A DNA stretch of 64,000 bases from Candidatus Nomurabacteria bacterium (GCA_020631895.1 JACKGR010000001.1:1-64000); one strand, 5' to 3'. Positions 24,463 to 32,115 are shown, counted from the first letter of the stretch. Translations and numbers: made by a program. Notes: generated by a model from the sequence alone, not told the origin.

Positions 24463-25644
24463 TTAAAGTTTAGTCATTTTGTCGGCTTTGCGCCAAGTTT
24501 TAATAGCCTCTTTGTAAGGTTGAAAGTTCTTGAATATGGCGAGGTCAGCCTGTCGTCTAATTGACCAACCTGCTCTGCCGGTCAATACCTTGTTGCCAAT
24601 TTGAGCCACTGCCCACTTTGGACCAACAGTTGTGACATAGATCGGTTTACGAGGTTTGTATTTTTTTACCAATTTTCCATGTTTTGCATTAATTAAAGAT
24701 TCCGATACATACTTAGCGTCGTGTAAAGCAGTTTGAGCCATGCCGGAGTATTTAGTGTCAGCATTGTCGCCTATTACGTAAACGTTTCTACTATGGGTCG
24801 ATCGAAGATACTCATCCACAATTACTCTGCCACCGCGTCCTAGGGTAAATACATCAGGGTTTTTGGAGTAGAATTCAGAAGGTTTACTGCCTGCCGTCCA
24901 AATTATTAAATCAGCACCTAGGTTGCCCGCACTCATACAGACCTTACCACTCTTACAGGACTCTACTTGAATGTTAAGATGAACCTCGATGCCGAGCCTC
25001 TTGAGGCGTTTCCCAGCTTTTTTAGAAGCTGTCGGTTTGAGCATCGGCAAAACTCGGTCGCTTCCGTCCACCAAGATTACTTTTACTGGCTTAGGTTTTT
25101 TATTAGACTTTTTTGCCACAAATTTGGCAAAGTTTGGTATTTCTGCCGCTAGCTCTACGCCTGAAGCTCCAGCTCCAATGATAGCTATCCTGACCGGCTT
25201 AGTTTGGTTGTTGTTAAGTAGTCCAACTAGCTTTCGTCTTAACTTGATAGTTGAGTTAATATCCTGCATCTCCTCGCTATGTGACTCAACTCCCTTAATC
25301 CCAAAGTAATTTGCCTTGTTGCCCATTGCAAAAATAACCTTGTCGTAACTATATGTACTACCAGTTAGGCTTGCAAGACAATGCTTTTTTGCATCAATAA
25401 AACCTATGCTATCAAGAATAATCTCAACATTTTTTGCGCCAGAAAAGATATCTTTTAGCGGAATTATTACTTCCATAGGAGAGTGGCCGACAGCGCTTCT
25501 GTACAGGGCTCCATGATACTCAAAGTGACTATTGTTGGATATCAGTTGCACAGAAAAGCCGGGTTTATTAGCAAGCTCTAAAGCAGCTTTCACACCACCA
25601 AAGCCACCACCAACAATCACCACCTTTGTTGTCTTATCACTCAT
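24463..25644 (-). CDS. NDH-2-like FAD/NAD(P)-dependent oxidoreductase
   Basis: 393 residues, the usual size of type II NADH dehydrogenases. The FAD motif VVIVGGGFGGVKAALEL begins at residue 8; the NAD(P) motif IAIIGAGASGVELAAEI lies near 153; the second flavin segment VYVIGDNADT lies near 290. The C-terminus has the two-helix membrane-associating pattern of NDH-2. It would pass electrons from NADH to quinone without pumping protons; sulfide:quinone or ferredoxin-reductase-like activity is the alternative. No terminal oxidase is visible in the window. Leaderless start from TATGAT. Confidence 0.82.
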   Translation of the reverse strand: MSDKTTKVVIVGGGFGGVKAALELANKPGFSVQLISNNSHFEYHGALYRSAVGHSPMEVIIPLKDIFSGAKNVEIILDSIGFIDAKKHCLASLTGSTYSYDKVIFAMGNKANYFGIKGVESHSEEMQDINSTIKLRRKLVGLLNNNQTKPVRIAIIGAGASGVELAAEIPNFAKFVAKKSNKKPKPVKVILVDGSDRVLPMLKPTASKKAGKRLKRLGIEVHLNIQVESCKSGKVCMSAGNLGADLIIWTAGSKPSEFYSKNPDVFTLGRGGRVIVDEYLRSTHSRNVYVIGDNADTKYSGMAQTALHDAKYVSESLINAKHGKLVKKYKPRKPIYVTTVGPKWAVAQIGNKVLTGRAGWSIRRQADLAIFKNFQPYKEAIKTWRKADKMTKL

Positions 25645-25652
25645 TACATATA

Positions 25653-25658
25653 ATCATA
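25653..25658 (-). promoter_or_regulatory. -10 box TATGAT, leaderless promoter of the NDH-2-like gene
   Basis: Minus-strand TATGAT ends 8 nt before ATG 25644. Confidence 0.5.
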
Positions 25659-25724
25659 ACAATTATAGACAGTTGTTGATAGTAGATTAAGCTTAAAAAG
25701 CAATGTTTAGGCTACAAAATAGGC

Positions 25725-25730
25725 TATACT
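25725..25730 (+). promoter_or_regulatory. -10 box TATACT, leaderless promoter of the nuclease operon
   Basis: TATACT ends 7 nt before ATG 25738 with no ribosome site. Confidence 0.55.
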
Positions 25731-25737
25731 TAATTGC

Positions 25738-26511
25738 ATGGGGCAAATTGGCTATCGAGGCGTTTATAATAAAAAAACTAAAAACCCTTTTAGAATATCT
25801 AGAAGCAAAATCGAGCTTTTTACAGAGTGTCAGCGTTGTTTTTGGCTTGAGACCGTAAAAGGTATCAAAAGACCAAACACGGCACCATTTTTAATTAATT
25901 CTGCGGTTGATCAGCTGCTAAAATCAGAGTTTGACATCTATCGCAAAAAAGACGAGCAACATCCTTGGCAAAAAGAGTTTAAAGTCGATGCCAAACCTTA
26001 TTCTCACGAGAAGCTAGATGAGTGGCGTGAAAATTTTGTCGGCGTTCAATACGAGGATAAAGATAATAACCTGGTACTTTTTGGCGCTGTTGATGATATT
26101 TGGGTGAATAAAGACGGGGAACTTATCGTAGTAGACTATAAAGCTACCGCAAAAACAAAAGAGATCACTGATCTTGACCCTAGCGGCTGGCATGATGTTT
26201 ATCGGAGGCAGATGGAAGTCTATCAGTGGTTACTTAGACGACTTGGCTTTAAAGTTAGTGATACTGGTTATTTTGTTTATGCAAATGGGATTGCTACTAA
26301 CGAGGGATTCTACAACAAAGTAGAGTTTAGAACCAACGTTTTTCCGTATCATGGAAATAGCGACTGGGTAGACGGTAGGATTAAAGAGCTAAAGACTTGT
26401 CTAGAGCAAGATGAAATGCCGCCAGTCGGTGCTAGCTGTGCCTACTGCCCTTATGCAAGGCAGAGAACCGAACTTACTCTAGAATTTATGAGAAGTAGGA
26501 ACTCTAAGTGA
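25738..26511 (+). CDS. PD-(D/E)XK nuclease with likely Fe-S cluster, Cas4/AddB-like
   Basis: 257 residues. The nuclease core shows GAVDDIWVNKDGELIVVDYKAT (about residues 117-138), with the metal-binding Asp and the DxK pair, followed by RQMEVYQWLL, the Q-motif helix of the RecB/Cas4 family. Cys31 and Cys34 (TECQRC) and Cys234 and Cys237 (CAYC) bracket the core, as the cysteines of the [4Fe-4S] cluster do in Cas4 and AddB; a CxxC/CxxC arrangement differs from the usual single-plus-triplet. It should process DNA ends or act in repair. It heads an operon with DUF1295, DUF2177 and a flavin reductase; the next gene starts inside its stop codon (GTGA). Confidence 0.82.
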   Translation: MGQIGYRGVYNKKTKNPFRISRSKIELFTECQRCFWLETVKGIKRPNTAPFLINSAVDQLLKSEFDIYRKKDEQHPWQKEFKVDAKPYSHEKLDEWRENFVGVQYEDKDNNLVLFGAVDDIWVNKDGELIVVDYKATAKTKEITDLDPSGWHDVYRRQMEVYQWLLRRLGFKVSDTGYFVYANGIATNEGFYNKVEFRTNVFPYHGNSDWVDGRIKELKTCLEQDEMPPVGASCAYCPYARQRTELTLEFMRSRNSK

Positions 26512-27266
26512 TTGAGCTTTCACTAATCATAGTCGGTCTGTATATGTTGGCCTGGTTTGTTATAGGACAGATACTCCGACGAAATGATGTAGCCGACATT
26601 GCTTGGGGGATGGGTTTTGTTGTTTTAGGCTGGGTGCTGTATTACAACCGACCGAGCATACAACTGTCCCTAGTTGTAATTCTCATAACTATATGGGGCG
26701 TGCGGTTGTCGACGCATATTCTACTTAGAAACATAAAAAAACCAGAGGATTTTAGATACCGCCAGTGGCGAAAAGAATGGGGTAAATGGTATGTAGCCAG
26801 AAGTTTCTTCCAGGTATATATTCTACAAGGTCTACTTCTAATACTAATTTCTGCGCCAGTTATCATTTTATCAAAAAACGGCCTGGATGAAATTAGCCTG
26901 GTTAGTTTGATCGGCGTCGCTGTTTGGTGTTTTGGTTTCATGTTTGAATCAGTAGCCGACTACCAGCTTAAAACCTTTGTTTCATCAAAAAACCAGGACG
27001 GCGCAATCTTGCAGACCGGACTCTGGCGATACTCAAGACACCCAAACTATTTTGGAGAAGTGACGCAGTGGTGGGGAATATGGCTAATTAGCCTCGGCGC
27101 AGCGATGTCTTTATGGGGAGTAATCGGACCGACTACTATTACTATATTGATACTGAAAGTCTCCGGGGTTCCACTGCTTGAACAAAAATATAAGGCCAAC
27201 AGAGCATATCAAGAATATGCAAAAAGAACCAGCAAGTTTGTTCCGTTGCCATTAAAGAAAGGATAG
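26508..27266 (+). CDS. DUF1295 family membrane protein (steroid 5-alpha-reductase-like)
   Basis: 252 residues with about six to seven helices. The C-terminal motif RYSRHPNYFGEVTQWWGIWL is the signature of DUF1295 and the isoprenylcysteine methyltransferase/steroid reductase superfamily. GTG 26508 overlaps the preceding TGA by 3 nt, giving translational coupling. Members are found next to fatty-acid-modifying enzymes in other bacteria, so a role in lipid reduction or modification is plausible. The exact reaction is unknown. Confidence 0.85.
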   Translation: MIELSLIIVGLYMLAWFVIGQILRRNDVADIAWGMGFVVLGWVLYYNRPSIQLSLVVILITIWGVRLSTHILLRNIKKPEDFRYRQWRKEWGKWYVARSFFQVYILQGLLLILISAPVIILSKNGLDEISLVSLIGVAVWCFGFMFESVADYQLKTFVSSKNQDGAILQTGLWRYSRHPNYFGEVTQWWGIWLISLGAAMSLWGVIGPTTITILILKVSGVPLLEQKYKANRAYQEYAKRTSKFVPLPLKKG

Positions 27267-27269
27267 TTT

Positions 27270-27671
27270 ATGGATTTTATAAAAATGTACCTAGTCTCAC
27301 TGGTAAGTTTCTTAGCCTTAGATAGCGTATGGTTGGGGTTTATTGCGCCTAAATTTTACAAAAAGAATATTGGGTTTATTATGTCTCAAAATCCTAACTT
27401 TCTGGCAGCTGGTTTATTCTATTTGATATTCATGGTTGGTTTAGTTGTTTTTGTGATTCAGCCAGCCATTTCGGATGGCTCTTGGTATACTGCGCTCTAC
27501 CGGGGAGCACTGTTTGGTCTGGTATCTTACGCTACTTTTGATTTGACCAATCAAGCTGTTATAAAAAATTGGCCCTGGCTTGTTACAGGTGTCGATCTAC
27601 TATGGGGAACTTTTATAACAGGTTTAGTTTCAGTCGTTGCATATCTTATATTACAAAAATTTGTTCTGTAA
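27270..27671 (+). CDS. DUF2177 family membrane protein
   Basis: 133 residues, four membrane helices, full length for DUF2177. The conserved N-terminal LVSFLALDSVWLGFIAPKFY and the internal YATFDLTNQAVIKNWPW segments identify the family. It starts 3 nt after the DUF1295 gene. DUF2177 genes commonly accompany DUF1295 and lipid-modifying genes in other bacteria, which supports a shared membrane-lipid pathway; the biochemical role is not established. Confidence 0.85.
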   Translation: MDFIKMYLVSLVSFLALDSVWLGFIAPKFYKKNIGFIMSQNPNFLAAGLFYLIFMVGLVVFVIQPAISDGSWYTALYRGALFGLVSYATFDLTNQAVIKNWPWLVTGVDLLWGTFITGLVSVVAYLILQKFVL

Positions 27672-27680
27672 ATGTAGTTT

Positions 27681-28352
27681 ATGAAGACTAGATTTTTAAA
27701 ATCCGAGCATGAAGTTGGCGAGGTCTATTCGTATTATTTCCAGATGCCAGATGGTTTTGTGTGGGAGGCAGGCCAATATCTAAATTACACATTATCTGGT
27801 TTGTCACCATCCAGCTCAGAAAGACTGTTCACGATTGCCTCGGCACCTCATGAGAAGATTCTTAGAGTAACCACTATTGCCGGAAGCAGTGATTTTAAGA
27901 AGAAGCTTAGGGAGCTAAAATCGGGAGATAAGGTAGAAATTGACCAACTTGGAGGCGATTTTGTATGGCAGGATGATGGGCGCCAGAAACTGTATTTAGC
28001 TGGGGGCATCGGAGTAACACCATTTAGATCGATAGTTTTAGATCGATATCATAAAAAATTAAAAAATGAATCGATATTGATGTATGCCGGTCGGCCAGAT
28101 CATAGGCCATTTCTGGCCGATTTTGAAGATGTTGAAGCCTCTGATGATACATTTATAAAATTGGATTACCCAGAAATACGAATCACATTAGAGGAGATTT
28201 CTATAGTTGTACCAGATTACAAAGATCGGACGATATATATTGCTGGTCCACAGCCATTTGTTGAGGGCTTGGGAGACGCTCTTTTTGAAGATGACATACC
28301 AAGAGCACAAATCAAATACGACTGGTTTGACGGATATCACCACGATTTATAG
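27681..28352 (+). CDS. Ferredoxin-NADP+ reductase-like flavin oxidoreductase
   Basis: 223 residues with an N-terminal FAD-binding barrel (ERLFTIASAPHE, flavin motif RxFTxAS near residue 54) and a C-terminal NAD(P) domain (YLAGGIGVTPFRSI near 109; IYIAGPQPFVEGLGDAL near 190). No iron-sulfur domain is present, so it would deliver electrons to a separate partner, most simply the membrane proteins encoded upstream in the operon. It starts 9 nt after DUF2177. Its stop (28350-28352) directly abuts the stop of the convergent pentapeptide gene, leaving no room for a terminator. Confidence 0.87.
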   Translation: MKTRFLKSEHEVGEVYSYYFQMPDGFVWEAGQYLNYTLSGLSPSSSERLFTIASAPHEKILRVTTIAGSSDFKKKLRELKSGDKVEIDQLGGDFVWQDDGRQKLYLAGGIGVTPFRSIVLDRYHKKLKNESILMYAGRPDHRPFLADFEDVEASDDTFIKLDYPEIRITLEEISIVVPDYKDRTIYIAGPQPFVEGLGDALFEDDIPRAQIKYDWFDGYHHDL

Positions 28353-28949
28353 TCAGTCTTGAATTTTTATGCCGAGTTCTGCGGCTAGTATAGGCGATAT
28401 CTCTATAAGGTTCTGCTCTGATATTGAAACTCCTTTGAATGAAGCTAGCCCGTTTATTGAGGCGAGAGAGCAATCGATAAATTCAACATCATCAAAAACA
28501 CAGTTTGAGAAGTCAGCTTTATCCAGCATGCAGCCCTCGAACCTAACTTTAGTGAACTTTGATCCGGAGAAATCAGCTTCTGATAGATCAGTCTCAAGGA
28601 AGTGACAGAGTTTAAATTTTGAGTTTCTAAAGTTACTAAGGTTTGCCTTAGAGTCCTTCAAGGTAAAATCAAGAAAATTTCCCTCTGGGAGCTGCAACCC
28701 GGTTAGTTGACCGTTATCGATTACAGTTCGGACAATCGACGATCTAAAACAGATGACAGTGTTCAATATCCAATTACAAAGTTCGCAGTCAGAGATATCA
28801 ATATAGCGGTACGATCCAGCTTCAACCTCAACTTTATTTTTAAAAGTTTTTGATAACTCAATAGATTCAGAAGACCTCTCATCTTTTGCAAAATCTTTAT
28901 CGATCTGAGGTGATTTGATTAAATCTGGTATGCTTTTTGTCGGTTTCAT
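28353..28949 (-). CDS. Pentapeptide-repeat protein
   Basis: 198 residues. The central and C-terminal part (about 80-165) follows the A(D/N)LxX pentapeptide rule: SKANLSNFRNSKFKLCHF, then LSEADFSGSKFTKVRFEGC and DKADFSNCVFDDVEF, which would fold into a quadrilateral beta-helix. Some pentapeptide proteins protect DNA gyrase, but the sequence does not show such a specific function. The N-terminal 60 residues are acidic and probably act as a capping region. It shares a bidirectional promoter with rmuC. Confidence 0.8.
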   Translation of the reverse strand: MKPTKSIPDLIKSPQIDKDFAKDERSSESIELSKTFKNKVEVEAGSYRYIDISDCELCNWILNTVICFRSSIVRTVIDNGQLTGLQLPEGNFLDFTLKDSKANLSNFRNSKFKLCHFLETDLSEADFSGSKFTKVRFEGCMLDKADFSNCVFDDVEFIDCSLASINGLASFKGVSISEQNLIEISPILAAELGIKIQD

Positions 28950-28957
28950 AGTTCTAC

Positions 28958-28965
28958 TTTATACT
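28958..28965. promoter_or_regulatory. Bidirectional promoter with overlapping divergent -10 boxes
   Basis: The start codons at 28949 (minus) and 28974 (plus) are separated by 24 nt. The plus strand reads TATACT at 28960-28965, 8 nt before its ATG. The minus strand reads TATAAA at 28963-28958, also 8 nt before its ATG. The two hexamers share the palindromic TATA at 28960-28963, so both transcripts would be leaderless and cannot easily start at once. Confidence 0.6.
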
Positions 28966-28973
28966 AGTTATAT

Positions 28974-30062
28974 ATGGAAACGCTATTGATAGTTTTGGTG
29001 GGGCTGGTAGTTGTCGGTTTTGGATATATAATTTATGTTCTGAATAAGAAATTGGCCAATCAAAGTAATGACCAAGCTACAAGTTTACTAAAAACAGATC
29101 TAGACAACCTAAACAAAGGCGTTGGTGAGTTAAAAGATAGCTTGCAGGAGAATATAAATCAGAAACTTGCCTTAAATCAGGCGCAAATGACAGAGAACAT
29201 CCAAAAACAGTTCTCGCAGAGCGCTAAAATAATTGCCGACGTGACTCAGCGACTAACAAAACTGGATGAGACAAACAAACGAGTTGTAGATGTTGCAGAT
29301 GAGCTTAAGATGTTGCAGAACGTACTTCAAAATCCTAAACAACGTGGAGTGGTTGGGGAGTACTACCTCCAATCAGTTTTGGAGAATGTCATGCCTCCAG
29401 GCAAGTTTCAGATGCAGTATAAGTTTAAAGATGGTGAGACTGTAGATGCAGTAATCTTTTTACAAGATAAAAAGGTTTTGCCAATCGATTCAAAATTTAG
29501 TTTAGAAAATTATAACCGACTGATTGAAGAATCTGATCAAAAACAAAAAGATGAAATCGTTAAAAAGTTTAAAACTGACCTAAAAAATCGAATTGATGAG
29601 ACTAGCAAATACATAAGACCAAACGAGGATACGATGGATTTTGCCTTTATGTTCATTCCAAGTGAATCTTTATACTATGATCTTTTGATTAATAAAGTTG
29701 GTACAACAGCCACAAACTCCAGAGACCTGATTGAATACGCATTTCAGGAGAAGAAAGTTATTATCGTTAGTCCCACAAGCTTTATGGCATACCTCCAGAC
29801 TGTTTTACAGGGCCTCAGAAGCCTTCAGATTGAGGAGCAAGCTAAAGAGATACAAAAGCGGGTTGGCGAGCTTGGGCGTCACATAGGTGCACACGAAACT
29901 TTTATGCAAAAGCTCGGTTCATCGCTTGGAACAACTGTTGGACATTTTAATAATGCCCATAAAGAGCTAAAGAAGATGGATAAGGACGTAGTCAAAATAG
30001 CCGACACGACATCAGCTGTCGAGCCATTATTAATAGATAAACCAAGTTCAGACGAGTATTAA
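28974..30062 (+). CDS. rmuC: DNA recombination protein RmuC
   Basis: 362 residues. One N-terminal membrane helix (about 3-20), a long coiled coil (about 25-110) and the RmuC nuclease-like domain: NPKQRGVVGEYYLQSVLEN, DAVIFLQDKKVLPIDSKFSLENYNRL and FMFIPSESLYYDLL. RmuC limits inversion of short repeats and shows a restriction-endonuclease-like fold. The active-site region KVLPIDSKF (family consensus D(A/S)KF) is intact. It ends 1 nt from the stop of the convergent gene. Confidence 0.93.
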   Translation: METLLIVLVGLVVVGFGYIIYVLNKKLANQSNDQATSLLKTDLDNLNKGVGELKDSLQENINQKLALNQAQMTENIQKQFSQSAKIIADVTQRLTKLDETNKRVVDVADELKMLQNVLQNPKQRGVVGEYYLQSVLENVMPPGKFQMQYKFKDGETVDAVIFLQDKKVLPIDSKFSLENYNRLIEESDQKQKDEIVKKFKTDLKNRIDETSKYIRPNEDTMDFAFMFIPSESLYYDLLINKVGTTATNSRDLIEYAFQEKKVIIVSPTSFMAYLQTVLQGLRSLQIEEQAKEIQKRVGELGRHIGAHETFMQKLGSSLGTTVGHFNNAHKELKKMDKDVVKIADTTSAVEPLLIDKPSSDEY

Positions 30063-30063
30063 A

Positions 30064-30498
30064 CTATAGAACGGCAATAATATCCTCTGAGCTTGTAAAT
30101 GAACAGACTGATACGCCAGGAAGCTTGCTTATAGCGTTGTTGCTCCATGACAGTGGTTGGTCTAAAGGGTGAGCTAGGATTAAACGCTTACTCATGTCAG
30201 TCTCTAGAAGTTTCAGCATGTATCCGATTTCTATTTGTACACCTGCGGAAACTACACCATCAACTAATGCTAGCAGTGTTGACGACTGGTTTATTTGATT
30301 TAGATCAGCCTTGAATTCTTCATATGGGTCGACATCAGCCATTGTCCAATTTGCTTCTTCTACCGCACAGAAGTATTCGTTACCAGCTTCTTTAGTGGCG
30401 TCTAAGATTGGTTGCAAAAAATTTCTATATTCTGAAGTAACATTACCATCGCTATCCACCTTTGTAGAAAATGATGTTGAAATAAATAGTTTAGGCAT
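30064..30498 (-). CDS. Nucleoside 2-deoxyribosyltransferase-like protein
   Basis: 144 residues, typical for this Rossmann-like family. The N-terminus KLFISTSFS, the middle DPYEEFKADLNQINQSSTLLALVDG and SAGVQIEIGYML (with the family Glu) match nucleoside 2-deoxyribosyltransferase-like proteins, including those of the SLOG/TIR-like nucleotide-sensing group. It would cleave or transfer a deoxyribose from a nucleoside, or bind a nucleotide. Leaderless start: TATTAT ends 7 nt before ATG 30498. A terminator for the upstream aquaporin lies just before it, so it is a single-gene unit. Confidence 0.72.
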   Translation of the reverse strand: MPKLFISTSFSTKVDSDGNVTSEYRNFLQPILDATKEAGNEYFCAVEEANWTMADVDPYEEFKADLNQINQSSTLLALVDGVVSAGVQIEIGYMLKLLETDMSKRLILAHPLDQPLSWSNNAISKLPGVSVCSFTSSEDIIAVL

Positions 30499-30505
30499 AA
30501 AATAT

Positions 30506-30511
30506 ATAATA
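30506..30511 (-). promoter_or_regulatory. -10 box TATTAT, leaderless promoter
   Basis: Minus-strand TATTAT, 7 nt before ATG 30498. Confidence 0.45.
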
Positions 30512-30515
30512 ACAG

Positions 30516-30550
30516 AAAAACTCCGGCTGATGTTTCAGGCCGGAGTTTTT
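30516..30550 (-). terminator. Strong intrinsic terminator after aquaporin
   Basis: Perfect 12-bp arms AAAAACTCCGGC (30516-30527) and GCCGGAGTTTTT (30539-30550) with an 11-nt loop. Reading the minus strand it lies about 50 nt past the aquaporin stop, ends in a U5 run and is followed immediately by the promoter of the next gene. The A/T symmetry could also let it act on plus-strand transcripts. Confidence 0.8.
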
Positions 30551-30600
30551 ATTTGAGAGCGGTCAGTCACGATTACTCTTTTACTATAGTTATTAGTATA

Positions 30601-31422
30601 CTACTTTTTTGCTTTTTTAACAGTCTTCTTGACTACTTTTGTAACTTTAGTAGCTACAGTTTGCTTTTTTGCGTATGGATTTGCACCGGCAAGAACCATA
30701 AATAAGTTTGCTCCAAGTGCACCACCGACAAGTCCACCGACTACAGTCTCTAGAGTAAATCGGCTGGCTGGAGTCTTAGAACTAGCACTCTTCTTACCTA
30801 GGAATGATTGTTGTAATGCAGCTTGATCTTCTTTTTCAGAAGCGGCAAGAGCAATAGCTGGGTTAAGAACCACTCCATCCACATTTGCTACTCGTGGTGT
30901 CTCTTTAGCAGATGGATCTGCGTTTTGAGCTGCTTGATTTAATAATCCACCACCAACGTAAAGCCCCACCATAAGCGCAAGCCCAATTGCTGCCGCTTTT
31001 GATGCTTCTGCTTGGTTTCGGTGAATAACTGATGCCACAGCAAAAGTAAAGATCGCAGCACCAATTAACTCTGCAACAACAATTTTTGTATCAAATTTTG
31101 TGAAGCTACCTAGAGAAAGTGCCAAATCTTGTCCCTTGTAAAGTTGAAAGGCGACTAGTGCAAATAAAGCACCGGAAAATTGAGCTGCCCAATAGAATGG
31201 TACTTTGACGCCTTCGAGTTTTTTAATACTCCAGAGGCCAAAAGTGACAACAGGGTTGACGTGTGCTCCAGAGATGCTGCTCATTGCAAACACCAAAACT
31301 ACCAAAGTCAATCCAACTAGTAGTGGCTGACCAATTGTTAGTGCTACAGTTGCAAGTACGAAGGTACCGAGTACCTCTGCGAGTAGTGCCGTAGGCTCTA
31401 TGTTTACATTCTTAATCTTCAT
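30601..31422 (-). CDS. Aquaporin / MIP family channel with Lys-rich tail
   Basis: 273 residues with six helices and two half-helices. The first pore motif is NPV (SGAHVNPVVTFG) instead of NPA; the second is NPA (GVVLNPAIALA). Replacement of Ala by Val in the first motif would alter the pore and may favour glycerol, CO2 or ammonia over water. After the last helix there is a basic tail (KKQTVATKVTKVVKKTVKK) of about 22 residues, cytoplasmic. ATG 31422 has a strong AAAGGAG site. Transcription ends at the 30516-30550 hairpin. Confidence 0.87.
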   Translation of the reverse strand: MKIKNVNIEPTALLAEVLGTFVLATVALTIGQPLLVGLTLVVLVFAMSSISGAHVNPVVTFGLWSIKKLEGVKVPFYWAAQFSGALFALVAFQLYKGQDLALSLGSFTKFDTKIVVAELIGAAIFTFAVASVIHRNQAEASKAAAIGLALMVGLYVGGGLLNQAAQNADPSAKETPRVANVDGVVLNPAIALAASEKEDQAALQQSFLGKKSASSKTPASRFTLETVVGGLVGGALGANLFMVLAGANPYAKKQTVATKVTKVVKKTVKKAKK

Positions 31423-31515
31423 TTATACAGTTCTCCTTTTGATTTAGTATGATATTACATATACTCGTTTGATGTAAAAATTGCAAGCATGTCATCTGTT
31501 AATTATTAATTAAGA

Positions 31516-31545
31516 TTGAACTTTAACTAAGCTTAGGCGTAATAT
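31516..31545 (+). promoter_or_regulatory. Promoter of an orphan plus-strand small transcript
   Basis: TTGAAC (31516-31521), 18-bp spacer, TAATAT (31540-31545). It points into a 209-nt region between two minus-strand genes. Confidence 0.45.
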
Positions 31546-31549
31546 AAAT

Positions 31550-31609
31550 ATGGAGGGCAATTTGCTACTCCACCAAGCCGAGTTATATGCTCGGCTTCTT
31601 GATTTTTAG
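31550..31609 (+). ncRNA. Candidate small RNA or 19-codon leader, between aquaporin and fur
   Basis: A promoter at 31516-31545 and an intrinsic terminator at 31575-31607 bracket a transcript of about 55 nt beginning near 31550-31552. No gene on this strand lies within reach. An ATG at 31550 opens a 19-codon frame (MEGNLLLHQAELYARLLDF) that ends at TAG 31607-31609, inside the terminator U-tract. The ATG sits 4 nt after the -10 box, slightly closer than in the leaderless genes here, so an untranslated RNA is favoured. It could act on the adjacent aquaporin or fur transcripts or elsewhere. Confidence 0.4.
31575..31607 (+). terminator. Intrinsic terminator, plus strand
   Basis: AAGCCGAG (31575-31582), loop of 7, CTCGGCTT (31590-31597), then CTTGA and T5 (31603-31607). 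There is no U-tract on the minus-strand side, so it serves the plus strand only. Confidence 0.6.
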
Positions 31610-31631
31610 TGCTATTTTGCTGATTTTACGA

Positions 31632-32033
31632 TTAAGAACAGTTGGCGCAGTAGCCTGAAATCTCGAGATCGTGTCTAATCGGCCTAAAGCCATTGGTTTT
31701 TGAAGTTTGATCTATAGCAAATTCGATCTCAGGTGTTTGTACATCTATTACGTTCCCACATCTTAAGCAGGTGAGATGGTGGTGATGCTCTTGAAAGCTG
31801 TCACTTAGTTCAATTCGGTATTTAAAGCCAGTCGATACTTTTTTGGCAATATTTAAATCTACAAATAAATCGATTGTTCTGTAAACTGTTGCACGATCGA
31901 CATTTGGAAGGGAACTGATTATTTGACTTATACTAGCAGGTTGAGATCTTAAGATAACATCTAATACTGCCAGTCTTGTCTTTGTGGCACTGAAACCCTG
32001 CTCTTTTAAAACTGCTTTTACTTCTTCTTGCAT
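31632..32033 (-). CDS. Fur-family regulator, probably the zinc regulator Zur
   Basis: 133 residues from ATG 32033. An in-frame start at 32093 would add 20 residues but lies upstream of the likely -10 (TACAAT, 32061-32056), so I reject it. The winged-helix domain contains TRLAVLDVILRSQ and NVDRATVYRTIDLFV; the C-terminal dimer domain has FQEHHHHLTCLRCGNVI and GYCANC, giving two CxxC structural zinc sites and a His-rich regulatory site. Divergent from a ZIP zinc transporter with 82 nt between starts, which argues for Zur rather than Fur or PerR. A TTGC-N9-GCAA palindrome lies between the two promoters. Confidence 0.83.
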   Translation of the reverse strand: MQEEVKAVLKEQGFSATKTRLAVLDVILRSQPASISQIISSLPNVDRATVYRTIDLFVDLNIAKKVSTGFKYRIELSDSFQEHHHHLTCLRCGNVIDVQTPEIEFAIDQTSKTNGFRPIRHDLEISGYCANCS

Positions 32034-32066
32034 ATATTTAATCCTATCTACAAAAATTGTACCAAA

Positions 32067-32083
32067 TTGCGACATAATTGCAA
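32067..32083. promoter_or_regulatory. Candidate Zur operator
   Basis: TTGC (32067-32070), 9 nt, GCAA (32080-32083), lying between the fur-family -10 (32056-32061) and the ZIP -10 (32101-32106). The arms are short, so this is only suggestive. Confidence 0.3.
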
Positions 32084-32100
32084 ATAAAAGCATCTTCTCT

Positions 32101-32106
32101 TATAAT
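32101..32106 (+). promoter_or_regulatory. -10 box TATAAT, leaderless promoter of the ZIP gene
   Basis: TATAAT ends 9 nt before ATG 32116. Confidence 0.5.
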
Positions 32107-32115
32107 TTAACTCAA

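Noticed and set aside
25738..26511. Part of a CRISPR-Cas locus
   Set aside because: The nuclease is Cas4-like, but no repeats, cas1 or cas2 are visible nearby.
32034..32093. 20-residue N-terminal extension of the Fur-family protein
   Set aside because: It would place the start upstream of the likely -10 at 32056-32061; ATG 32033 gives a normal family length.
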